A stretch of 64,000 nucleotides of DNA from Rotaria macrura. Lineage: Eukaryota; Rotifera; Eurotatoria; Philodinida; Philodinidae. Positions 24,493 to 36,873 of the stretch are shown here, piece by piece (positions within the stretch are counted from its first letter, which is position 1; each line of letters opens with the position of its first letter). The position numbers and the translations under genes are program-made. Location: positions 60,050 to 124,049 of the forward strand of contig OENT01000390.1 of assembly GCA_900239685.1 (NCBI GenBank), read 5' to 3'. The notes below the pieces were generated by a model. The model saw only the letters and a list, made by a program, of their open reading frames with translations. It made no database searches and was not told the origin of the DNA.

Positions 24493-27176
24493 GATTGCAG
24501 TTATACTGTTAAATAGGTAAGAAAAGTAAATTCAAATAATTTTATAGTTCACTTTCTCTTTGTCTAATAAAGGCACTCATATTAATTATCGTGCCTTCTT
24601 ATGTCTGAACTGTTACACTCGTTATTAGAATTGAAATATAAGAATAGTAGTAATAGCAATCTCTTTCTTTTTTCTTCTAATTCTGATGTGCACAAGTCAA
24701 TTAGAAATTTCATTCTTCTTCGCATGTCGCATTGAAAAAGACAACCAGAATGAGGTCTTGTTCTTTCTCTAGTCATTAGTCAAGTACTATACAATGACAT
24801 ACACATGCATACATACAAGGATAGGTGTTATATTGAATACTTATTAGATCATTAAAATAAACGAGTATTCTCGTTCAATACGACGAAACTATCCTATATG
24901 ATTCTGTTATGTCTGTTTCTTTTTAATAATTTTTTTCTCTCTGCTTTCTTGTGAAGAAACCAGAAACATAACTTCAATCGTTCTAGTACATCACTCACGT
25001 TCACAAATCAATCATGTTTCTTGTTCTACAGAACAGATCATCATTATCAACATCATCTGTTATACATACAGAAGAACATTATCGGAAGAAAAAAAAGAAG
25101 AATGTTATTTCTCACTTTGCTCTACTAATTCATTGGACATGACAATATTACAAACCTAGAGATATGCATAAGAGAAAATCTATTGAACAGCTAAGTAGTC
25201 GAACTTAATAGAACAAGTGAAAGCGAACATTTCTTTTATATCTAACTATTTTTCTCATTACAAAAACAATTGAAGAATGAATCAAACTGATGTCAAGTCT
25301 GATCTTCTTGATAACACGTTCGATGACAATGATTACTGTCATCAAGTAAATTCTTAGCGCTATGTCTCACTCGAAAGAAAATAATTGATTAGGAGAGAAT
25401 AAACGTCCGATATTGACTACCAACCGGAAATAAAAGTAGACATTCAAGATGAAGATCCACTTTTTGGACGGCATCATATCATGTCATTGATAAAATTAAC
25501 AATCATTAATAGTTCGAATAGAATATTCAATGATTGAGTAAATGACTTACCCCTTGAGCGTTTTATTGTCAAAAATGATTATAGCCTAGTCGGCAATAGT
25601 TAGTCTTTTTACAGTTGTGAGCAGGTGTGTATATGATGCTATGTTCTTCTTGCTTGTCTTTTCTTGTTGTTCGATAATGTTTTTTGATTTGAGCTTTTAA
25701 TACGAGACACTTGAACGCGACCAAATGCTGAGTCTTATTTTTTTTTTCAATGAACTAAATCTCGTAATTAGAAGAGAAAAAGAGAGAGAGAGAGAGAGAC
25801 AGAGTGGAAACAAGAGAGAAAAAAAAGGAGAAACTTTTTTTTCTCCATTTATCAAGGAGTACGAAGAGAAATGAACCAATCGGAATACATTTTCTATTTC
25901 TATAGCCAATAATAAGTAAGAAAAAAAAAAAAAGAAGACATCGTCTCATTCTCTTCAAAATCAACGGGAATCTACAATTAATCATATTTGATTCAATGTC
26001 ATTTATCGAGATGAACATTGATATGAATCTCGAGCTATTATTTCTATATGGAAATAAGAATGTTTTGTCTTGTTCTTCGTTCAAATCGATGTAATAAATT
26101 TTATGGAAAAACAAAAAATTCATGAGTGACCATCAATCGCTGTTGGATATCATCGATAGTTAGCTACCAAGTAGATTTCTTTCATAAAAGATTTTCATTG
26201 TTATTAAATGAGAAACGATCATTTGTTGATATTCGACAAATTTGAATTAGCTCAAAGATTTCTATTCATTGTATCGTATGACATAAAATACGATTTAAAA
26301 TTCGAACTTGATTTAGCAGACATAGATTAGCTTAATATATTTGATATTGAATTTGTTTTTCGTGTTCATATAATTTTCTTTCGTATAGTAATGTAAAGTA
26401 AAAATCATTAAAAAAAACGAATACAAACATTAATTTGAGTCGTGAAGACAAGAAAAGGCGAACAAGAGTACACTAATGAGAGTTACTTTTTTTTTATATA
26501 GAGAATTGAATTACGTTGAAAAAAAATTTTGTGTTATTCTTATAAAAGTAAATGGATATCATTATTTCAGTTGTTCCGTACATCAAATATATGCACTGTT
26601 TAATCTAGACGACTAGATCAATTGCATGATCGTAGATTGATGTAGAGTAAAGAATAAGAAGATATTTAATATTTAGTTTAAAATTTACTCCGAGAAATAT
26701 AACTATTGTATGCTACATTTGTAGTAAAGAATAGAATTTCTATGAAACAAGTCAACTATTTCGACTGATATCTACAATAATAATTTTATTCAAAATATTC
26801 GATCATTCGTGATAAACCAACATACTTCTGATTTAAATCGATTAATATTTATGATGATGATGATAGAAAAATAACTATTCAGTAGATTTTCTAAAGCAAT
26901 ATGGACGCATCTTTTGATTATGATTTTCTACTAGAGAAAAATTTTAAATTTCTTGTTGTTTCATTTGAAGTCATCATACGTAGAACTTGTCTTCAAAATC
27001 ATTATATAAACTATCTAATTATTGAAATAGGTTTTTTCTTTCAGCAGTGCCATTAACTTCTATGTAGTCGAAGTATACAGAAGTATGACTCTTTTGCTCA
27101 TCGAAGAAGTATTTTACAATAATTCAGAATTTGAAAATATGAATTATAAATATATTATGGATTCTAGAGATTTTTC
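24493..27176. other. Intergenic, no gene recognised
   Basis: AT-rich, with a purine-rich microsatellite-like (AG)n tract near 25780-25800 that gives false minus-strand frames at 25697-26123. The ETS promoter and possibly missing 5' ETS exons should lie at its left side; none could be recognised. Confidence 0.5.
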
Positions 27177-28037
27177 GAATTCGGCTTGTCCAAGCGTAAC
27201 GCTGTGAAATTTTGGCAATTATTTTTTGAAATATCTGGAGAACAATGATAACTAGAAAGTTCATTCAGACGCAGCTCGATAACTTCTATCTAAACTATAA
27301 ATTTGATATTTTTAGGTTGAACTCTATAGTTTACAGAAATGGTTTATAGTCACGTAACACTGTGACACAGAAGGACCCTAAATTTACAACCCTCTGACTC
27401 ATCTTTCAATTCCTTGCAAACAACGGTCTCCAAACAAATTAGCCCTGGAACCAAGTATGTAGAGCATGAAAAGAGCTTTTCAATGATAAAAAGAATGTTC
27501 TCGTCACTCTCGTTATTCATATAAAAAGCGAGAAAAGACAACGTAACGCTGTGACACTCTTTTTTGTCAATCAATTTTTGGGTAACTTAACGTGCTCAGA
27601 TCTATTTAATTTTTACAGTGATTAGTCTTTTCTCTATATATAACCTGTGTTTAAAAAATCAAATAGCTACGGCGAACCGGAACCCCGTTATTAGTACAGA
27701 AAGTTGGAAAATCTACAACAATTAAAAATTTGTCTTCGGTAGTGAAAGTTAAAAATAAATGTGCCATTTTGTAGACATTTAAATTCTGTATCGAATGGTA
27801 TGATAATCAGACGTTTTCGAAAACGTTTCTACCTCGAGAAATTAAAAATACGATTTCTCAAAAGTTGAAAACGTCGTTTTGGTATCTGAAACACGATTTT
27901 TTTCAAGAAAGAATATTAAATTCGTAATCAGCGCAAAAATCTGCATCCGATGATGTGTCGAGATTGATCGATCCGGAAAAAAACTTTTTCAAAAACTTCA
28001 CCACCGAAGTAGCGCGTTACGTGGACAAGCCGAATTC
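27177..28037. mobile_element. Non-coding TIR element ending in GGCTTGTCC / GGACAAGCC
   Basis: About 860 bp bounded by GAATTCGGCTTGTCC at 27177-27191 and its exact reverse complement at 28023-28037. A motif GTAACRCTGTGA recurs at 27196, 27354 and 27543, and a related inverted form (GCGTTACGTGG) lies at the right end. Because the outermost GAATTC is itself palindromic the exact ends are ambiguous: AATT could be a 4-bp target duplication around CGGCTTG...CAAGCCG. The minus-strand frame at 27350-27574 is within the element and is not a gene. Confidence 0.8.
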
Positions 28038-28201
28038 TAGTTTTACCATACATTTGTATGTTGAAGAAAATAAGAAGTTATCACATCATATTTAAGTTAT
28101 ACCACCAACGATCAAAGATTTTATCGGCTAATTTTAGTCATTGGAATTTTTGTACAATAGTTTGTTTCAAAAAAATTGTGCTCGTGCTCTTGATAGATCG
28201 A

Positions 28202-28725
28202 CAGGGACGGCGCGAAAGGGTTATAGCAGGGGGGGGCCAACCCTAAAATCGGAGAAAACAGCTCATTTCCGATTTTTCTGATTTAAATCAATCGATTTTA
28301 CTCAAAAAAATCACAGAAAATTCGATTTAAGCTGCGTCACCCGAGACTGATATTTTGAAGAATAAGGAAAAAAAATTTTTATTGTTGTAATTGACTCACT
28401 AATTTTTTTGATTTTAAATCGAAAAATCAGCCTTTTTGGCGCTTGGCATTCTCCGACATTGAGGAGAATAATATATTAGTTCCCAGAAACCGGAGAAATT
28501 TATCTAGGGACTTTCTCCAAAATCGGAGAAAATTATCCGTTAGTTTCTCCAAAACTGGAGAAGATTATTTGATAAATTTCCCCGAAACCGGAGTAAACTT
28601 CTTGGTAAAATAAATTTACCCAATTTAAAAATAATCTATCAAAATTTTCAAAATCGGAGTAAGTCAAGGACAACTGAGCAGGGGTGGAGGTGACCCCCCT
28701 ATCCCCCCCTATGGCGCCGCCCCTG
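28202..28725. mobile_element. hAT-type MITE with 8-bp target duplication (TAGATCGA)
   Basis: Ends CAGGGACGGCGC and GGCGCCGCCCCTG are classical hAT-type terminal repeats (CAGGGGCGGC form), continuing inward to G-runs and C-runs. Identical octamers TAGATCGA flank it at 28194-28201 and 28726-28733. The 524-bp interior has several short CTCC...GGAG hairpin units (for example TCTCCAAAATCGGAGAAAAT) near 28450-28600 and no coding frame. Confidence 0.93.
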
Positions 28726-28992
28726 TAGATCGATTAAATATTCATATTGAAGACAAAAGTTTCGTTTTTCTTTGAATGACACTGAATTGTAAGCATTGTT
28801 TTGTTTCAAAAAAAAAAAATATATATATATATAAATCACCAACGTACATTTTTTTTTCTTTTTGTATATAAAATTGAGTGACAAAAATCAAAGAATAACA
28901 ATATTAAGCTAACCGTACATGTATTATCAAAAGGAAGAAGAGAAGACTAACAAGAAAAGAAATAGCGTGTCTTGGAATTGAATTTATGATCT

Positions 28993-31900
28993 TTAAAATT
29001 CAACATGTTCATAATGTAGAGACGATGTAGCAATATTTTCATCACATGCCAATGGTGTTTCAAATGTCATCGCATATTCACATCGACTTGGTTCTCGTAC
29101 ATCGCTAAGTTTTTGTTCAAGTCCACATTGAACTGTAACTATTAATGATCGAGGTGGACCATTCCAACACGTAGCACCATTAGCATATTTCATTTTTTCA
29201 TATTTATTAGTTTTTGGTCCACACCATGAATCCCAATCACCGATAGTAACTTCACTACCACCACCTCTTGATATTTGTTTAGCATTTTTAAACATACATA
29301 CACGATAAGTATATTCTCGTTCTTCATAGTCAAAACATTGATCAATTAACGGCATATATTCACCTTGTAAGCCCACATCAACATTCGATTGTGTTTTTAA
29401 ATCTCTACATAAGAAAAATAAATGTTGAAAATGTCTTGGTATAGTAAACATGTGCGACGTACTCTATCTGTCGTTTGAATTGAATTCGTTTTTCGTCAAT
29501 TTCATGATATTTGATTCGAGCTTGATCAGCTAGTTCTATTAATCTTTTCGTTTCGTCATCATATTCTGGAGCGATACTATCATGAGTATGTTTTTGATGT
29601 TCAAGTGACTTCATAAAAGAAAAACAGCAAAGATTGGTAAAACATTCTTTTAGATTAGGTATCATTTAATTATCTTACTGTTGCTGATGATTTTTGATGA
29701 TAATCTTCGGTATAGTAATTTTCACTATCTGGATCCTCTTCATTCATGTATGAAGTTGATGTTGTTAAATCTTCTTCATCTATAGGTGTTTCCATTGACG
29801 ATGATTCCATGGTTATCGAGTCTAAGGATGGTTCAGGAAGTGGTATTGGCTCTGGTCTTTGTCGTTTTGGTTGAGGTAATGATCGATATGATTTTGATAT
29901 TCGATCAAATACAGTCGTATCAAATTGATGTAAATCAATTGCGTTCGAACCAAGTATCGACTACATTAAAAAAACCAAAATTTATGGAATAAGTCAATTC
30001 AGATATCACCAAAAAAAAATGATTAGTTTTTATCAAGAAGTAAACCATCCTTAGATCTATTGTATGTAATTACAATAGATTTGAAAGTTTCATCATCTAC
30101 ATTGATATTTTACCATGGTTTGAACATGACTTATTGAAATTTTTCATGTTGATCATCAAGTAATACTGGCAAATACGTGTATTACTACGCATCATTAGGA
30201 ATAGAAATTTTCGCTATGTACAAACAACACAAGACATTGAACAATTGAAAGAAAATTTCGTGGGAAGACATGTGACATTCTAGTGCTGATGAAGCGTTGC
30301 GTTCAGCACCGTAGGCTATGGCTTAAGACCACCCCCGCCTGAAAAACAGTCGATTTTCGTCAAGAAAATGAAAATTAAGATAACACCATGAGGTGATAGC
30401 CCATGTTCTGCTCTTTCAGAATCACTATGGTTTTTTTTCCAAAGACTATTTTCCTACCGAAATTTTTAGTGATCTTTCAGAGGTCCTCTATGTCAAAAAC
30501 GATTTTTTAAAAAAAAATCAGGTCTTTGATCTCTAATTACTGATTAATTAATTAAGCGCTCAGCGTGTGCAGAATTAAAAGTTACGTAGGATGAGTTAGG
30601 TCAGTTTCCTCAAAAGCCGCGTGAAAATTGCAGAAAATTTTCGAAATAATGTTCTTATGTTTCTCTCAAAATCATGTTTTTCCATTTTCCATCCTAGCTG
30701 TTTTGCCTTCAACTATGTTTTTTCGGAACTTGTTTTTTACCATTCGATAGAGCGTGCAAAGACGCAGGGCGTCTCGTGCTTCGATTTTTTAAAAAGCTTT
30801 TTTTAATGCCGGAAAAAGTTTCCACAACTCAAAGTCGTTTAAAAAAGGCCAAAAAACTGCAAGTGAATTTTTAGGCAATCTTTTTTGGACATAAAAAAAA
30901 AGCTTTTTCAAAAATCGGAGCACGCGATGCGCTGCATCTTTGCATGCTCTATCGAATGGTAAAAAATATTTTTCGAAAAAACATAGTTGAAAGCAAAATA
31001 ACTAGGATGGAAAATCGGTCATTTTTAACCAGTGTTTACTTTATAACTTCCTTCGACTTGCATATTTCGGGCTGAAATTTTTATCGTAGACTAGCTGCTC
31101 CAGTCCTAACATATCCGCAAAATTTCAGCCGATTTAGACTTTGACGAAAATCGACTTATGAGGAGGGGGAGGGGGGGCTTAAATGTTTTCTGAAAATGAA
31201 ATCTATCGCTGACATGTTTCATCATAATTTTTTTTATTCTTCAAAGAAAGAGAATTTTTATTTTCAAAAGCTTCTTACTCGAACTTCTTCAACTGTAAAT
31301 TCATTTTCTTCATGTTCATCGAGTTCTGTATGTTTTTGTAATTCATCGATTGATATTCTACAAATGAAATAGTTTACTTTCTAAATTGAATACAAAATGA
31401 AATAATTCATACAATGAATCTTTATTGGTGTCTAATTCAGAAAAAATTTCACGCATTTGATGATCACGTATCATTGCATCATGTTGAACACGTTTTTCTA
31501 TTTGTAAATTAGTGAAAAAGAACAGACATGTTAGTCGTATATACTGTATTCAATAAACGAACCTTCCAATAATTTATTATGTTTTTCTTTGGCTAAATTT
31601 TCCGGTATTTCAGCTAATCGTTTTCGTTCTAAGCAACAAAGACACATGAAAAATCCTATCGTAGAAATCATGTCGAACGTACCTTCTTGTTCCTTTAATT
31701 CATTTTCAAGTTGTTTTAAATCATATTCAAGTTCATCAATCTGCTTCTGAAAAAGAAGACGAATACTTAATGATTGTATTCATCATTTGTTTTAGATTGA
31801 CCTTACTTGTCGTTCAGATTTATTAGCTAATGAATTTGCAATGATTTGTTTCTTCTTAACTGCACCTGCTTCATGTAATAATCGTATAGCGTCGAGTCCA

Positions 31901-33125
31901 GCTTGAGCTTTTTGAGCTGTTTCACTAAACAAAAAGAAAAATTGATTTCATTAAAAAAAGAACTTTTACTTGTTTAATTGGAGATTTTCAAAAGAATTAT
32001 ATCCATTCAATATATTACATTTACACATAGTTACAGATGAATAGATACAAACGTATTCATAGAAGATATCGAATCATGAACATAATCGAGAAAATATTCT
32101 TCAATTAAACGCTATATTTTAACACGGAACGTTTTTGTCGTTCGCGAAATGATTTCATAAGACTATCACGAAAGTAGTATGTCAAACATAGAAAACCAAT
32201 GAAACATAAAAAAGGAAGAAGATATGTTTTTAAAAATGTATCATTTATATAAATTTCGTCAGTAGATGCTTTATCCAAGTATTTATCAATCAATAAGCCA
32301 TGTTGACTAAATGTCTTAGTAGTACTATGCGTAAATTTTGACGATTGATATTTAGGACTTTTACGTATTAAAGTATTTTTATTCTTATTTGAGAATATTG
32401 GTTTAAATATTGTTTGATAAAAAATCAAATTGTTTGACAAATTTAATATTAATGAATGAGAGGAGCGATGTGATGCACTAAAATATGAAACGCGACAACA
32501 AGGACACAAATCGTAAAGCGAAATAATTAAAACAAGAGTATTCTCACGAATTAACATATATCAAACATCTTTTTATAAATACTTACAAGCATGTATTATT
32601 GCAAACGATTGTTGTTTCATATTCATCAGATCCATCACAACAATCTATTTAGAAAATGAATTGTTTCTCATTGTTCATACTTATTAGATGAATATAACAT
32701 ACCACATATACCATCACCCACGAGATGTGAAGGTATTAATGTACCACGATAGCCTTTATTTTCACAAAAAAATTGTCCATTTGGACATGCTGATGTTCCT
32801 GGTTCATCACTACCATCTATGATAAATGATTATTATAAGTGAATCAACGTTCAATGTAATTTTTACCATGACAATCACAATAATCATCGTTAACGAATTC
32901 AAATGGAATCGTCAATAAACCATCAAGACAAGTGAATGGTTTTGATGGAATATACATGGACAAAACTAAATATGAATTGTTGAATTATGATTTTAATTGA
33001 CAAGACTAGTCGATAAATTTACGTGAAGTTTGAACACCACGCAATACAGTTTGTTTAATATTTCCATCGCTAATTGATATTGATAAACAAAGAATTATGC
33101 TGAGGTTTATATGGAGTGACAACAT
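28993..33125 (-). CDS. Glucosidase II beta subunit (PRKCSH-like)
   Basis: Regulatory subunit of ER glucosidase II, which trims glucose from N-glycans. Twelve exons (33125-33023, 32965-32867, 32816-32703, 32644-32587, 31924-31807, 31746-31683, 31628-31563, 31497-31413, 31357-31279, 29960-29679, 29608-29463, 29404-28993) total 1626 nt, 541 aa; human is 528. Seen in order: signal peptide; two LDLa-like cysteine modules (FTCLDG...[20 protein letters not shown], then [12 protein letters not shown]); coiled coil about 126-230; EF-hand-like DTNKDS near 230; acidic Pro-rich linker; C-terminal MRH lectin domain with its Gln, Arg, Glu and Tyr sugar-binding positions apparently kept ([18 protein letters not shown]). 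The C-terminus is HVEF, not HDEL. Intron 9 holds a TTAA element; intron 4 holds a possible alternative last exon. Confidence 0.95.
30323..31182. mobile_element. TTAA-flanked fold-back element, copy B, in a glucosidase II beta intron
   Basis: Bounded by TTAA at 30323-30326 and 31179-31182, with ends GACCACCCCCGCC and GGAGGGGGGGC. The subterminal AGTCGATTTTCGTC near 30350 has its reverse complement near 31145. Inner arms about 30690-30795 and 30895-31010 are reverse complements (ACCATTCGATAGAGCGTGCA against TGCATGCTCTATCGAATGGT). It shares CTCTTTCAGAAT and other motifs with copy A in reverse orientation. Non-coding, 860 bp. Confidence 0.78.
32105..32477 (-). CDS. Possible alternative last exon of glucosidase II beta encoding a membrane anchor
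   Basis: Lies inside intron 4 of the glucosidase II beta gene on the same strand. It starts after an acceptor (TTTCATATTTTAG) in the phase needed by exon 4, stays open for 124 codons and stops. Joined to exons 1-4 (374 + 373 nt) it would give a 248-aa protein: signal peptide, both LDLa-like modules, a Lys/Ser/Asn-rich stalk, one transmembrane helix [19 protein letters not shown] and a basic cytosolic tail. The main exon 5 uses the same phase, so the two are exclusive choices. Alternatively it is an independent small membrane-protein gene starting at an internal Met, or a chance open frame. No close AATAAA was found. Confidence 0.45.
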
Positions 33126-33753
33126 TATTTCATAAAAATAAGAAAAGAAAACGAAAAAGAAATTTGCCTATTGTTGTATATCGTATAACCATATCTTCAT
33201 TTTTACTTCACTTTCTTTCGGCTGTTAGATTTCGATTGGTTATATTTGACAACGAATCAAGTAACCTTTGAAAGTATAATCGTCTCAATATATTCTTTCT
33301 TTCATAAAATCATGATCCCCGAAAATATTAGCAATTTTATTCTTACGGATGCACTCAAATACATATCTCAAAATTTCCCGATGTAGAAAATCTAAACAAA
33401 AATATCAGATTCACGGGAATCCTTTATCGTTAAATGATCATGTGGATTGGATATAGGCATGAGTGGAAATATCTTAGTAAAAATTAAAGAAAAACTCCGA
33501 TTCATATTTCAAATTATAATAGCTGTAGAAAAACTTGAAAATTTTTCATTGACAAAAATCGAGAATGAATTATGTTTCACTATCCTCTCGTCAAATAAAA
33601 CATTGCGTATAAGATCGCGAAAGTTTGAAATTCTTTGCTTTTGATTTTCACATTCTTTTTTCGTGCCGAAACATCTTTCGAAAGAAGTATTTAGTTTTCA
33701 TGAAACTATCTGATTGATTACATTTGTATTAACTGTTTTTCGATATGTTTTCT
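33126..33753. other. Upstream region of glucosidase II beta, no gene seen
   Basis: AT-rich; contains a short chance frame at 33447-33644. Presumably carries the glucosidase II beta promoter at its left side. Confidence 0.4.
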
Positions 33754-34310
33754 AAATAAATGTGAAAACTTCAGACTTATGTCCGAGAGTTATGTGTACT
33801 TCAAAAAGTGAATGAGACAAATCAGTCGTTCTAGAATGTGTGCACAGAAGAATTATCTTGGGAAACCCCACAACTAGTAGTCTTCTGAGACATATCTAGG
33901 CATTTGGTTTCTGGATGCAGTTTTTATGCATTTCCAGACCTTATTCGGGCGATATTCTTTTAGTAAGCTCGATTTGGTTCAAAACTAATATCAGATTCGG
34001 AATCAGCGTTAAAAACTGAGTCGATTTATATACGTTGTGGATAATTCTGAGAACAAATTTTGTTTTTTGAAAAAATCCCTGTACCCCACCTCAGGGATTG
34101 TTTGGTCAATAATGACAATTTTTTCGATAACTCAGTTATTTCTTGCCGGATCCTTCTCATCTTCGAACTCGACCGAGATATTCATCAGACAATTCTGTGC
34201 ACAAAATTTTAGCTCAATCGAATGTATTTGTAAAGAGTTATCGTGTTACCGGCCTACTGGACACACTGACCGATTCTAGAGTGTACTCACTTTTTGAGTA
34301 CACAAAAAAA
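33754..34310 (+). repeat. Dispersed ~0.55 kb repeat, copy 2 (full length)
   Basis: Runs from AAATAAATGTGAAAACTTC to GAGTACACAAAAAAA. Near the left end TGTGTACTTCAAAAAGTGA and near the right end (reverse complement) TGTGTACTCAAAAAGTGA form subterminal inverted repeats. Same orientation as copy 1, opposite to copies 3 and 4. Confidence 0.85.
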
Positions 34311-36873
34311 CGAATACAGTGCATTCAGATACTAAATTGAATACAGCCTAGTCTTCTAATCTAAATAAGCAACGTAGAACGAAAAGAAAAAAATCACTTT
34401 TCCAATCATGTGTTGTTCTCTTCTAAATTTCAAGTTTTTCAATCAGTTTGCTTGAAAATTGATACATTCTATCAAAGTCATGTATACATTAACGAAACTA
34501 GTCTTCCGTTAGTACTACTACTACTTGAGAAATAGACGACTAACACTTGTACTTATGTTCTTAACGACTCAAAATACATTGATCGAATGAAATGAATTCA
34601 TCATGATGTAAGAAAAGATCATTGAAACTAAGTGAAAAATTGGTCAATCAATGTAAAATTATTTGTTTCAATAGATTATCGTAGGCTTTCGTTGTTGTTA
34701 CAAGTTTTTCCATGTAAAAACTGATAAAAACGATTGTGTTTGATTGATATGATACTATATGAAATGTCAACTAATTCTCTGTGATGAATCTAATTAAGAT
34801 ATTATTCAATTGTTTCGCTTGACAAGATCAACCCATCATCTTGATGGTTATACCAAAATATATTTTGTATACGAACAAAAGTCATGCATGGATTTTTAAA
34901 TTTGTTGATGCAATGTAAGTCATCAAAGAAAATCAAATATTTATATTTTATCGTTATTTATTTATTTAAGTAAAAGAGAAAATATTCTTGTCATGCTTCG
35001 TATTATTGGAGTTAAAATTTTATTGCTTCTAATTTATAAAACAAGATGGTATGAGTGTGCAAACAAAGCGAAAATGAGAAAAAAAATATAATTTCTGCAG
35101 AGGTCGCAGTGACCTATGTTTAAAAATCAGGAACTTGGCAAAAAACTATGTCAATCAATGATGGTTCGTTGGGATGAGTAAATTATCTTTCGTTTCCTTT
35201 TCTTTCTCTAATTAGATGCGTTATCTTTTCCTCAGACACATGGCATTTCCTACTATTGGAATCTCATTTGTTTCTAGCTGAAATTACTTTGCGGTAAAAT
35301 GAGAAAAGAAAACTCCACAATCTCCACTCATATTTTCAACACTCAAAAACTTAAGCTACATCCCTCTTCGTACGTGTCAAAAACAACTCTATGTTATCGA
35401 TAAACGAATACAAACGTTGACAAGAGAATTTAAATAAATCAATACTAAAATTTTAAAATAAGAAAATTCAAGATATAATGCAGATATACACGATCGGAAG
35501 TTGTATGATATAGGTGTCGTCGAAGCACTGGTGATAATCACTAATGAATAAATAGCGTATTTCATTAAGTAATCCATTTGAAATCATCGACTCTTGAAAT
35601 GATTACAAAAAAAAACATGTAGTATTTTGCATACAATTTTTAAGGAGCGTTGAGTATAACAGAAAGATGACGTCAACATGGCTTATATGTGGTGGTGCAA
35701 CGGAATTAAATTTTGAAAAATCAGCAATGTAGTGTCACTGCGAGACCTGTTTCTACAATTGAGTTATGTGTTCAGTAAAAATATATGACGACAGTAATAT
35801 GACAACAAATAATATCATACGGCATTAGAATATTCTTATAAATTTCATATTCATACATTTCAGTCAAATTTAGAACGGTTCTTATGACATGTATACTTAG
35901 GAAATTAATATTCCTTGATTGTTTTTTTTTTCAATATGCAAGTTCGAGTTAAATCAAACAATAAATTCACTGCATCATTGACATACATATACTATAGTGG
36001 TCAAAAATATAGAATGACTTTATTTTTGATTGTTTTCTATGACATCAAATATCTAGCTCAAATCCAAATAGTGATTGTGAAAGTCAATGAAGTTTCCTAT
36101 TTAATGCACTCTATAGACGAGTCTCATGAGTGAATGTCGATGTGAGAGATTTCCATAAAACTAAAACACATAGTTTTCGAATGGTGAAAGACGTATTTGA
36201 AACTATGTTTCGACAATACTATTTTATGAAGAGGCAAAACTTCTGAAGAAAATAATGAATCACCACGTTTTCTATGATCTTGTATTAAAAAGCTACAATA
36301 AGCGACTCAAAAAAGTCGAAAACATGGTATTTTTATGTTATTTATGAAGCCGATAGGATTTTAATCCAAGGTCGTAGAAAACGCAGCGACTCATCATTGT
36401 ATTCAGAATTTCTTGCTCTTCAATATGGTATTGTCGATAAATAGTTTCAAGAATTTGAAAAATATGGGTTTTGCTTTTCTAGGAATCTTTCCATCGTACT
36501 TTACTTAGGAAAATCATCCATAGAATGCACTAAGTAGGACAATTCGTTGGCGTTTTCAGAATCACTATTTGGATTTGATCTACATAAACAAAATAATTCT
36601 TTTTACAACATTGAACATTTTTATAGAGTGAAATATACTGATCGATCACGAGACTTTTATATACGATTACTAGAAGGCGCCACATATACTCACTGAAGTA
36701 TAAATCCAATGACCGATTCGAATGGTTTAACTCTTGACAAATAAGATTTTTTGGGTGCTGAGAAAAATTTTCATTGGTTCATGATTATGTTACGAAATGT
36801 AAAGCACAGACGAAGATATAGAAAGAAAAATTAGCTTAGTACTTTTTATTCGATTTCTTGTTTCTAGACAAAG
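34311..36873. other. Intergenic, no gene recognised
   Basis: About 2.6 kb of AT-rich DNA before the REXO4-type gene. Frames at 35389-35577 and 35915-36133 show no family resemblance. Confidence 0.5.

Noticed and set aside
25697-26123. Minus-strand Leu/Phe/Ser-rich frames
   Set aside because: Produced by an AG-rich microsatellite and A-runs.
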